From positions 1-64,000 of the forward strand of contig JAMFTG010000240.1 in the NCBI GenBank assembly GCA_023974075.1: a stretch of DNA of 64,000 nucleotides. The letters run 5' to 3'. The position numbers were made by a program, and so were the translations under genes. The notes beneath the pieces were generated by a model, which had not been told where the DNA came from, did not search any database, and saw only the letters and a program-made list of their open reading frames with translations. The first letter of the stretch is position 1. Every line of letters begins with the position of its first letter. Below, in pieces: positions 45,701 through 57,900 of the stretch. Origin of the DNA: Chaenocephalus aceratus. Lineage: Eukaryota > Chordata > Actinopteri > Perciformes > Channichthyidae.

Positions 45701-45925
45701 AGAGCATTAATAGGCATATGTGTTTTTTAACATGGTGATTCAAGCAGGATTAAACAAAGAAAGCCATGAAGGAAAGGCTTCAGGAAAGGAAGAGGAAACC
45801 GTACATTGTGATATGAAATAAATGGAACAAAGCGAATCCTGCCTGGATCATTTCTTTATGATTGTGGCCGCTGCAGACACATTTAAAAACATGATGACAG
45901 GGTCTGAACCTGGTTTGTTTCATAC

Positions 45926-45931
45926 TTTAAT
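45926..45931 (-). terminator. upb1: possible upb1 polyadenylation signal (ATTAAA)
   Basis: ATTAAA on the minus strand, about 20 bases beyond the TAA stop. Weak on its own. Confidence 0.35.
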
Positions 45932-45951
45932 TTACTAAAGAGGAATATCCT

Positions 45952-48900
45952 TTACTCCTTCACAACATTTGGTTTGAAGTCATGTTTGACCGCCTCGGTG
46001 AGTTCCTCTGCGTACTCAGGGTAACGGCCAGTCATCTGCAAAGAGAAGGACAGTCTGAGATTAACAGTCATCCAGGAGAATAGTAATATTAATACGACGA
46101 CAAAAGTCATAGTACAGTATGTAGATATAAAATAGTAAAAGTTATAGTATGTTTAAAATAATAATGTAAGTAAAAAAATATATGTATATGAAAATTATGA
46201 GAAAATGTGTTTGAAAAACGCATTGTTTTTAAGTCCCAAAAGTCATATAGTATGTAAAATATCTTAAAAAAGGGTTAGGGTTAGTATGGGTTTTTTTTTT
46301 ATATGAAAATATCATGGTAATTGTATGGAAGCCCATTTCCGCCACTTGAAAAAAATAAAATCCCCATGAAAAGTCATAATTATGAGATAAAAAGTCATAA
46401 TAATGAGATAAGAAGTGCGCATGCGCTGCAGTGGCGCTGTCTTCAAAGGTCCCTTCATCACCTTGCTGCTCTCCACCATGCAAACGGCATCTAGTAGAGA
46501 TGTTAAGATTCACCGATTCGCATCGGTATAACGTTCAAGATGCAAGTGCACCGGTTGAAAGAGTGCACATCGGCTACAGTTTGGGTTGAACCGGGTTGAA
46601 CTCGCGATGCATCGATTGCGTAGCGTCTTTGCATCGGTAAAAAAACGATTCATTCATATAAAATCCCCTCATCCTGTCAACGCTCAGCAGAGACGATCTT
46701 TGATTTGGATATTTGCTTCGCCCGAGGCCGAGAGTCTCAGTTATCAACACACACGGAAGTTGAGGAGAAAGAGAGACACAGCGCACCGAAAAATACCTAC
46801 AAATCAAACGTTTGGCAACACTTCGGATTGTTCAAGAAAGACGGTGTAATAGTCCTTTATGCTATATAGTTGACCGCAGGTCATGGAGAGCGATCAGGTA
46901 TCCGTAGACCTTGGTATGAGGTATCTTTATTACTCAACAGGTCTACAGCCATGATACATAGATCCGTCCTAGATGCGGGCTTGCATACACACAGTATCAC
47001 TCCGCAGCCGCACCCCATCAGTAACGTCCTGATGGTATATGTGCGCGGCACTATATACTACAGACAACTTGAAAAATCGCTCGCAAATTGTTAACGATGC
47101 AGAGCCGCTTTAAAGTACACAAGTAGTACGAGGAACTTAGCGACGCACATAAAGAGGCGACATGGGGTCTGCGGCTGAAAAGAGAAACCTGAAAGTTAGA
47201 CATAAGTTAAATCACTCAGTGAGGTGTTCTGTCAGAGAGAGTGGTGTTTAGTTTACAGCAGCCTGTGACGGCCAATAATAATTTAAATGTCTTCCTTACT
47301 GTAAGCAGTTATGAAATACCTGTTTGTGAAAGGTTATTTGTATTCTTTATTGTTCCTATAGAACCCACTGCTTTCTGCTCACTGGTGAGTTAGCCTATGG
47401 ATGAGTGTTAAGCACATCAGGCTGGCAGCTGTATGGGCATTGCACTATGGTAGCTGTTATTTGCACATTGTTAATCATGAGCAATGCATCCTTACATTGT
47501 TTAACTGTGAGGTGTTATAACATGGTACTGTACTCTGGAGAGCTTTTAAAGTTAAAAAAATAAACGGCATGATGGGATGTGCAGTACCAAATATGTAAAG
47601 CACTTTTTTGTTAATGTATGATTTGCTGCATATAAGGAATAAAACAAAAATCCTCTGTCGTACCATATTGAAGTATCATTATTTTTGCATTGTGTTGAAT
47701 CGCATCGTATCGCACCGAATCGCATAATATTGAATCAAATCGTATCGAACTGTATCGCAACAGGGGTGAATCGTATCGTATCACCTGGTGTTTCAAATGT
47801 ATCGTTAATGTATCGTATCGTGGCAACGTATCGAGATGCGCATCGCATCGGCCTCAGTGATGGAGATGCACATCCCTAGCATCTAGTCCTAAATAAGGTA
47901 ACTATTACAGGTGACTTTTGTAAATGTTAGATGTTAAATATAGCCTATATTGCAGCTACACTACAACAATGCAGTTTATAGCTTTGACATTACCTGTTAT
48001 GAACTATAATATATATAATATATATCCCTATAGTTTTGTGGTAACGTTCATGGGTTAGAGTTAGAGCAACTCACAGCAGCAGTATGCCTACACTATTGTC
48101 ATTAGTGGCGTGAACGTTACCACAAAACTATAGGCATATATATTATAGTTCATAACAGGTAATGTCAAAGCTATGAACTGCATTGTTGTAGTTTAGCTGC
48201 AATATAGGCTATATTTAACATCTAACATTTACAAAAGTCACCTGTAATAGTTACCTTATTTAGGACTAGATAGATGCTGTTTGCATGGTGGAGAGCAGCA
48301 AGGTGATGAAGGGACCTTTAAAGACAGCGCCACTGCAGCGCATGCGCACTTCTTATCTCATAATTATGACTTTTTATCTCATAATTATGACTTTTTATCT
48401 CATTATTATGACTTTTTATCTCATTATTATGACTTTTCATGGGGATTTTATTTTTTTCAAGTGGCGGAAATGGGCTTCCATAGTAATTGTAGGTCAAAAA
48501 GTATGAAATAAGTCATAGTATAGTATGTTTAAAAAATACATCATGTAAAACAATTATAATGTAATATGCGGAAAATATGTCATATTTTTAACTTACAGTA
48601 TGTTCAAAAATATATTTAAAAAAAGTGTATAGCAGTGGAAAATCATAAAAAAGTCAAGGTATAGAATGTCAAACAATACACAAAATATCTATAGGCATAA
48701 AAAAGCAAAACATGTGTCACAAAGGGAGTTTTTATACACTATTGTTATATTTACCTTGAAGCTCCATTTATCACTGATTTGTCTGTTCAGGTTCAGATCC
48801 ATCTCCACCACCAGCAGCCCGTCTCTGGTCCTGGAGAGACCCGGAGAGCGGCTGCCGTCTGGGGCCGACACGTAACTGGAGCCGTAGAAGTGCCCGAAGT

Positions 48901-51900
48901 CATGGTGGGCTGCAAACACCAGGAGAGAATCTGTTACTCCAACTGGGACTGAAACAATTGAGGGTTTTGGCGCTGATCTTGTAAAATATATCAAAGAACA
49001 TGACGGAAGAAACCCCACAATTAACTAAAGAAACCCCTCGGTTAACGGAAGAAACCCCACGGTTAACGGAAGAAACCCCACGGTTAACGAAAGAACCCCA
49101 CAGTTAATGGAAGAACCCCACGGTTAACGGAAGAACCCCACGGTTAACGGAAGAAACCCCTCGGTTAACGGAAGAAACCCCACGGTTAACGAAAGAACCC
49201 CACAGTTAATGGAAGAACCCCACGGTTAACGGAAGAACCCCACGGTTAACGGAAGAAACCCCTCGGTTAACGAAAGAACCCCACGGTAACGGAAGGCACC
49301 CCTCGGTTAACGAAAAAACCCCACAATTAACGAAAGAAACCCCTCGGTTAACGAAAGAACCCCCACGGTTAACGAAAGAACCCCACGGTTAAAGAAAGAA
49401 CCCCACGGTTAACGGAAGAAACCTACGGTTAACAAAAGAACCCCACGGTTAACGGAAGAAACCCCACGGTTAACGGAAGAAACCCCACGATTAACGGAAG
49501 AACCCCACGGTTAACGAAAGAACCCCACGGTTAACGAAAGAACCCCACGGTTAACGTAAGAAACCCCTCGGTTAACGAAAGAAACCCACGGTTAACGGAA
49601 GAAACCCCACGGTTAACGAAAGAACCCCACGGTTAACGTAAAAAAAACCTCGGTTAACGAAAGAACCCCACGGTTAACGGAAGAAACCCCACGGTTAACG
49701 GGAGAACCCCCACGGTTAACGGAAGAAACCCCACGGTTGACGAAAGAACCACACGGTTAACAGAAGAAACCCCTCGGTTAACGAAAGAACCCCACAGTTA
49801 ACGGAAGAACCCCACGGTTAACGGAAGAAACCCCTCGGTTAACGAAAGAACCCCACGGTAACGGAAGGCACCCCTCGGTTAACGAAAAAAACCCCACGGT
49901 TAACGGAAGAAACCCTACGGTTAACGGAAGAACCTCAAGGTTAACGGAAAAAACCCCACAATTAACGAAAGAAACCCCTCGGTTAACGAAAGAACCCCCA
50001 CGGTTAACGAAAGAACCCCACGGTTAATGGAAGAAACCCCACGGTTAACGGAAGAACCCCACGATTAATGGAAGAAACCCCACGGTTAACGGAAAAACCC
50101 CACGATTAACGGAAGAACCCCACGGTTAACGAAAGAACCCCACGGTTAACGAAAGAACCCCACGGTTAACGTAAGAAACCCCTCGGTTAACGAAAGAAAC
50201 CCCACGGTTAACGGAAGAAACCCCACGGTTAACGAAAGAACCCCACGGTTAACGTAAAAAAAACCTCGGTTAACGAAAGAACCCCACGGTTAACGGAAGA
50301 AACCCCACGGTTAATGGAAGAACCCCCACGGTTAACGGAAGAACCCCCACGGTTAACGGAAGAACCCCACGGTTAACGAAATAACCCCACGGTTAACGAA
50401 AGAACCCCCACGGTTAACGAAAGAACCCCCGCGGTTAATGGAAGAACCCCACGGTTAACAGAAGAAACCCCACGGTTAACGAAAGAACCCCACAGTTAAC
50501 GAAAGAACCCCACGGTTAACGGAATAACCCCACGGTTAACGAAAGAACCCCACGGTTAACGGAAGAACCCCTCGATTAACGGAAAAAACCCCTCGGTTAA
50601 CGAAATAACCCCACAGTTAACGGGAGAAACCCCACGGTTAAGGAAAGAACCCCACGGTTACAGAAGAAACCCCACGGTTAACGTAAGAACCCCACGGTTA
50701 ACGAAAGAACCCCACGGTTAACGGAAGAACCCCACGGTTAACAGAAGAAACCCCACGGTTAACGGAAGAAACCCCACGGTTAACGAAATAACCCCACGGT
50801 TAACGAAAGAACCCCACGGTTAACGGAAGAACCCCTCGATTAACGGAAAAAACCCCTCGGTTAACGAAATAACCCCACGGTTAACGGGAGAAACCCCACG
50901 GTTAACGGAAGAAACCCCACGGTTAACGAAAGAACCCCACGGTTAACGTAAAAAAAACCTCGGTTAACGAAAGAACCCCACGGTTAACGGAAGAAACCCC
51001 ACGGTTAACGGGAGAACCCCCACGGTTAACGGAAGAAACCCCACGGTTGACGAAAGAACCACACGGTTGACGAAAGAACCCCACGGTTAACAGAAGAAAC
51101 CCCTCGGTTAACGAAAGAACCCCACAGTTAACGGAAGAACCCCACGGTTAACGGAAGAAACCCCTCGGTTAACGAAAGAACCCCACGGTAACGGAAGGCA
51201 CCCCTCGGTTAACGAAAAAACCCCACGGTTAACGGAAGAAACCCTACGGTTAACGGAAGAACCTCAAGGTTAACGGAAAAAAACCCCACAATTAACGAAA
51301 GAAACCCCTCGGTTAACGAAAGAACCCCCACGGTTAACGGAAGAACCCCACGATTAACGGAAGAAACCCCACGGTTAACGGAAAAAACCCCACGATTAAC
51401 GGAAGAACCCCACGGTTAACGAAAGAACCCCACGGTTAACGAAAGAACCCCACGGTTAACGTAAGAAACCCCTCGGTTAACGAAAGAAACCCCACGGTTA
51501 ACGGAAGAAACCCCACGGTTAACGAAAGAACCCCACGGTTAACGTAAAAAAAACCTCGGTTAACGAAAGAACCCCACGGTTAACGGAAGAAACCCCACGG
51601 TTTAATGGAAGAACCCCCACGGTTAACGGAAGAACCCCCACGGTTAACGGAAGAAACCCCACGGTTGATGAAAGAACCACACGGTTGACGAAAGAACCAC
51701 ACGGTTAACGAAAGAAACCCCACAGTTAACGGAAGAAACCCCACGGTTAACGGAAGAACCTCCACGGTTAACAGAAGAAACCCCTCGGTTAACGAAAGAA
51801 CCCCACAGTTAACGGAAGAAACCCCACGGTTAATGGAAGAACCCCCACGGTTAACGGAAGGCACCCCTCGGTTAACGAAAGAACCCCACGGTTAACGGAA

Positions 51901-54900
51901 GAAACCCCACGGTTAATGGAAGAACCCCCACGGTTAACGGAAGAACCCCCACGGTTAACGGAAGAAACCCCACGGTTGACGAAAGAACCACACGGTTGAC
52001 GAAAGAACCCCCACGGTTAACGAAAGAACCCCACGGTTAAAGAAAGAACCCCACGGTTAACGGAAGAAACCCCACGGTTAACGGAAGAACCCCACGATTA
52101 ACGGAAGAAACCCCACGGTTAACAAAAGAACCCCACGGTTAACGGAAGAAACCCCACGGTTAACGGAAGAACCCCACGATTAACGGAAGAACCCCACGGT
52201 TAACGAAAGAACCCCACAGTTAACAGAAGAAACCCCACGGTTAACGGAAGAACCTCCACGGTTAACGGAAGAACCCCCACGGTTAACGGAAGAACCCCCA
52301 CGGTTAACGGAAGAAACCCCACGGTTAACGGAAAAAAACCCTCGGTTAAGGAAATAAACCCCACGGTTAATGGGATAAACCCCACGGTTAACGAAATAAC
52401 CCCACGGTTAACGGAAGAAACCCCACGGTCAACGAAATAACCCCACGGTTAACGGAAGAAACCCACGGTTAACTAAAGAACCCCCACGGTTAACGGAAGA
52501 AACCCCACGGTTAACGGAAGAAACCCCTCGGTTAACGGAAGAAACCCCTCGGTTAACGGGAGAAACCCCACGGTTAACGGAAGAAACCCCACGGTTAACG
52601 GGAGAAACCCCACGGTTAACGGAAGAAACCCCACGGTTAAAGAAAGAACCCCACGGTTAACGGAAGAAACCCCACGGTCAACGAAATAACCCCACGGTTA
52701 ACGGAAGAAACCCACGGTTAACTAAAGAACCCCACGGTTAACGGAAGAAACCCCACGGTTAACGGAAGAAACCCCTCGGTTAACGGAAGAAACCCCTCGG
52801 TTAACGAAAGAACCCCCGCGGTTAACGGAAGAACCCCACGGTTAACAGAAGAAACCCCACGGTTAACGAAAGAACCCCACGGTTAACGAAAGAACCCCAC
52901 GGTTAACGGAAGAACCCCACGGTTAACGGAAGAACCCCACGGTTAACAGAAGAAACCCCACGGTTAACGGAAGAAACCCCACGGTTAACGAAATAACCCC
53001 ACGGTTAACGAAAGAACCCCACGGTTAACGGAAGAACCCCTCGATTAACGGAAAAAAACCCTCGGTTAACGAAATAACCCCACGGTTAACGGGAGAAACC
53101 CCACGGTTTAAGGAAAGAACCCCACGGTTAACAGAAGAAACCCCACGGTTAACGTAAGAACCCCACGGTTAACGAAAGAACCCCACGGTTAACGAAAGAA
53201 CCCCACGGTTAACGGAAGAAACCCCACGGTTAACGGAAGAACCCCACGGTTAACAGAAGAAACCCCACGGTTAACGGAAGAAACCCCACGGTTAACGGAA
53301 GAACCCCCACGGTTAACGAAATAACCCCACGGTTAACGGAAAAAAAACCTCGGTTAACAGAAGAAACTCCACGGTTAACAGAAGAACCCCCTCGGTTAAC
53401 GGAAGAACCCCCACGGTTAACGGGAGAACCCCCACGGTTAACGGAAGAAACCCCACGGTTAACGAAATAACCCCACGGTTAACGGAAGAACCCCACGGTT
53501 AACAGAAGAAACCCCACGGTTAACGAAAGAACCCCACGGTTAACGAAAGAACCCCACGGTTAAGGAAAGAACCCCACGGTTAACGAAAGAACCCCACGGT
53601 TAACGGAAGAACCCCACGGTTAACAGAAGAAACCCCACGGTTAACGAAAGAACCCCACGGTTAACGAAAGAACCCCACGGTTAAGGAAAGAACCCCACGG
53701 TTAACGAAAGAACCCCCACGGTTAACGGAAGAACCCCACGGTTAACGAAAGAACCCCACGGTTAACGAAAGAACCCCACGGTTAACAGAAGAAACCCCAC
53801 GGTTAACGGAAAAAAAACCTCGGTTAATGAAATAAACCCCACGGTTAACGGAAGAACCCCTCGATTAACGGAAAAAACCCCTCGGTTAACGAAATAACCC
53901 CACGGTTAACGGGAGAAACCCCACGGTTAACGGGAGAAACCCCACGGTTAACGGAAAAAAAACCCTCGGTTAACGAAATAACCCCACGGTTAACGGAAGA
54001 AACCCCACGGTTAACGAAAGAACCCCACGGTTAACGGAAGAAACCCCACGGTTAACGAAATAACCCCACGGTTAACGGAAGAAACCCCACGGTTAACGAA
54101 AGAACCCCACGGTTAACGGAAGAAACCCCACGGTTAACGAAAGAACCCCACGGTTAACGGAAGAAACCCCACGGTCAACGGAATAACCCCACAGTTAACG
54201 GAAGAAACCCCACGGTTAACGAAAGAACCCCACGGTTAACGGAAGAAACCCCACGGTTAACTAAAGAACCCCTCAGTTAACGGAAGAAACCCCACGGTTA
54301 ACGGGGAAAACATTTTATAAAACCTCGGGGAGAGCAACAGAGGAGGATAAGCTTTCGTATTTTGTTTTTTATTATATATGTTGCGTTGTTCGAGGGTCAG
54401 AATAATTTCATTGCCATTTCTACACTGTAGCTTTGTGCATATGACAATAACACCCTTGAGTCTCGAATCCCTCTCCCAGGACGGACAGACGGGAGAGGGA
54501 TGTCGTAAGTGAATTAAAAAGATAATACATTCCAACATAGGCGGTCCAAATGCTAGAACATGCATTCCACCTGCAGGTCCGCTGCAACTCTTACATCCAG
54601 GCTGAAGACTTTCTGTCGCTGCTTTTAATTTAAACTGAGCCGTTGTGTTCATCAGTAAAGTGGAACTTCGTAAACTGCACTGTAACTTTTATTCATGTAT
54701 TTTTTCTTTTAATGTTTCTTTTATTATCTTTTCTTTTTAATGACTGTTTTTTAAATGCCTTTGTCTGAATGTCTTTCATTTTTGTAAAGCACCTTGAATT
54801 GCCTTGTGTTGAAAAGTGCTATATAAATAAATAAATTGCCTTGCCTTGCCTTGCCTTGCCTTGCCTTGCCTTGCCTAGCCTAGCCTAGCCTTGCCTAGCC

Positions 54901-57900
54901 TAGCCTAGCCTAGCCTTGCCTAGCCTAGCCTAGCCTAGCCTAGCCTAGCCTAGCCTAGCCTAATCATAAGAAGAAGATGAATCCAGCTGGGTGTCAAATC
55001 TCTCACCTTTTTTTCCATCACCAGATGTAAATTCACTCTTGAAAGTTTCCTGCATGGAAAAACAACAATGCACATAATTTCACTTTCAATCAGTGAAAGA
55101 CTAATAATGTCTAATTTAAATGTATATGTTTGCAGTTACTGAGACTAACTTACCGTCCCCACTCTGTTTATAGCGCAGGTGAAGCAGTGGTTAGCGATCG
55201 CTGCGTTCCTCGCCTCGATCGACCACATGGGCTCACTGAGGACCAGAAGAAAATACATTCAAGCATGGGGAGAATTTACTTCTTCCGACAAAACGATAAT
55301 GTGAGTGTAATTTATTTGTAAGAGGAATCCAGGAGGATGTCAACAATATTCCAGGTGTCACCAAAAAATAATATTGTGGGCGTCATCAACAGACAAGAGA
55401 TAATATAAGAGGTCCTATTCTGCTTCTTGGGGTTTGATATGTTTTAGTGCATGTAACACTCGTGCTCCTATTGGCTAGCGCTCCAACACATTGTAGGCTA
55501 AGGGGGCGGGACATCTCTAATCGGTTGATCAATCACAACAGAGCCGGCAAGCAGGTTTTTCTCTTAATTGAAAGGGAGATGGAGACAGATGTGATGAAGC
55601 AAAGGTCCATGGTCCATTCGGCGACCTTCAGATTGCTTTTTTAAAGATGGATTCCTGTGAAAACCTCTAAATACACTAATATCTCCTCTTTCGCTGCTCT
55701 GAGTATTTACCTGAGCGCTCCGACAGTAGCTGACGGGTTGAAGATGATCTCCGCTCCGTTCATGCTGAACATGAACCAGTTGAGAGGGTGATGGCGGCCG
55801 TAGCAGATATTCACGGCGATGTTCCCGAACTGCGTCTGAAAACACCGTGTGTCCGCTGTCGCCCTCCATGTAGTACGTGGACTGAGGGGGAAAAGAAACC
55901 CAGTGAACATTTATTTGCATAAGTCCCAACACGTGTTTTTACATACAAGAAACTTGCTTCGGGTTTATTGAAGAAAAATAGTACATACATATATTTTAAA
56001 ATGCTCTGTAAAAAGGTTAAATACATCTGAGTTCAATTGAAAGCTGTATAGATGAGAAGTGCAATACAAATAATAAAACTATGAACACTATATATCCATC
56101 AAAATGAAAGCTTTATAAAAAGAATTAACAATAACAATGATATAAATATATATGAAATAAAGATATTAGCTTTTGTATGGGTAATATACAGTATAGTGTA
56201 TGTATATATGTAAAAATATAGCTAGTATAAAATACAAACATTAACATATTAGGAAAATACTATCAAATTAAGTACAATATATGTCTGAATTAAAATATAG
56301 CTGCATAGAAACACATTTGAATGAAAAATATGTAAAAGTCATATCTATTAAACACTAAAAACAATTGTAAAATAAATCTAAATTCCCACACTGACCTCAT
56401 TAAAGTCTCCGATCCTGGGAATGTGGTTCTTCCGGTCTTTCCCAGGACCTTCCCGGTGTTAGAGATCACCACGGCGGTGTTCCACAGGGTGCTGTGCCGA
56501 GCATCTCGCTCCAGAATCGGAGAAATAATCACCATGTTGTATTTCTTGGCCAGCTAGAGACAGAAAGCACAGTGTTAATATCATTCAAAAGGTTCATAAG
56601 TAATACTATATGAAGCTCAGCGCAAGTTCAACCAGGAAGACCGTCTTTACTCATTCATTTACTATGCTATGTTACTACTCTCTCTCCTCTCTATAAGTGA
56701 TCGGGGGCGTCACTCCCCAGCTTAGCCAATCACTTCGCTCTATTCTCACAAGCCTATCACAGCGCTCCGCTAACCCTTTTAAGTCTGCTCTCCCTTCTGA
56801 CAGCTGTCATTTCAGGTGACTCGACGCAACCCTCCTCCCCCCCTTTCCACCTCCTGTCCCTCTGAATCCAGGGTCAAGCTAAGCTCCTCCCCTTCAGACC
56901 GACCTCAACTATCCATTCACCACCACCAGGGTCAAGCTAAAGCCCCTCCCCTTCAGACCGACCTCAACTATCCATTCACCACCACCAGGGTCAAGCTAAG
57001 CCCCTCCCCTTCAGACCGACCTCAACTATCCCTTCACCACCACCAGGGTCAAGCTAAGCCCCTCCCCTTCAGACCGACCTCAACTATCCATTCACCACCA
57101 CCAGGGTCAAGCTAAGCCCCTCCCCTTCAGACCGACCTCAACTATCCATTCACCACCACCAGGGTCAAGCTAAGCCCCTCCCCTTCAGACCGACCTCAAC
57201 TATCCATTCACCACCACCAGGGTCAAGCTAAGCCCCTCCCCTTCAGACCGACCTCAACTATCCATTCACCACCACCAGGGTCAAGCTAAGCCCCTCCCCT
57301 TCAGACCGACCTCAACTATCCCTTCACCACCACCAGGGTCAAGCTAAGCCCCTCCCCTTCAGACCGACCTCAACTATCCATTCACCACCACCAGGGTCAA
57401 GCTAAGCCCCTCCCCTTCAGACTGACCTCAACTATCCATTCACCACCACCAGGGTCAAGCTAAGCCCCTCCCCTTCAGACCGACCTCAACTATCCCTTCA
57501 CCACCACCAGGGTCAAGCTAAGCCCCTCCCCTTCAGACCGACCTCAACTATCCATTCACCACCACCAGGGTCAAGGTAAGCCCCTCCCCTTCAGACCGAC
57601 CTCAACTATCCCTTCACCACCACCAGGGTCAAGCTAAGCTCCTCCCCTTCAGACCGAACCCAACTATCCCTTCACCACCACCAGGGTCAAGCTAAGCTCC
57701 TCCCCTTCCGACCGACCTCAACTATCCATTCACCACCACCAGGGTCAAGCTAAGCCCCTCCCCTTCAGACCGAACCCAACTATCCATTCACCACCACCAG
57801 GGTCAAGCTAAGCTCCTCCCCTTCAGACCGACCCCAACTATCCCTTCACCACCACCAGGGTCAAGCTAAGCCCCTCCCCTTCAGACCGACCCCAACTATC

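Larger units (their letters stand above)
46324..48482. mobile_element. fold-back (long inverted repeat) element, interrupted by a hAT
   Basis: The left arm starts TATGGAAGCCCATTTCCGCC and the right arm ends with its complement. Both are flanked by gtaattg (46317-46323 and 48483-48489). The arms stay complementary inward: 46324-46494 continues, after the hAT, at 47887-48050, and pairs with 48107-48482 around a loop near 48078. Without the hAT it would be about 770 bp and almost wholly palindromic. The tctcataattatgactttt unit occurs about twice in the left arm and four times in the right. Upb1 intron 9. Confidence 0.9.

Noticed and set aside
49002..54304. CRISPR-like array
   Set aside because: Units are directly adjacent with no unique spacers, and the context is a vertebrate intron.
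55564..55932. Independent minus-strand gene overlapping upb1 exon 6
   Set aside because: It is the out-of-frame continuation caused by the extra T; the true frame resumes with the nitrilase active-site motif.
56816..57115. Pro/Ser-rich open frame of 99 codons
   Set aside because: It is the start of the 58-bp minisatellite in upb1 intron 4.
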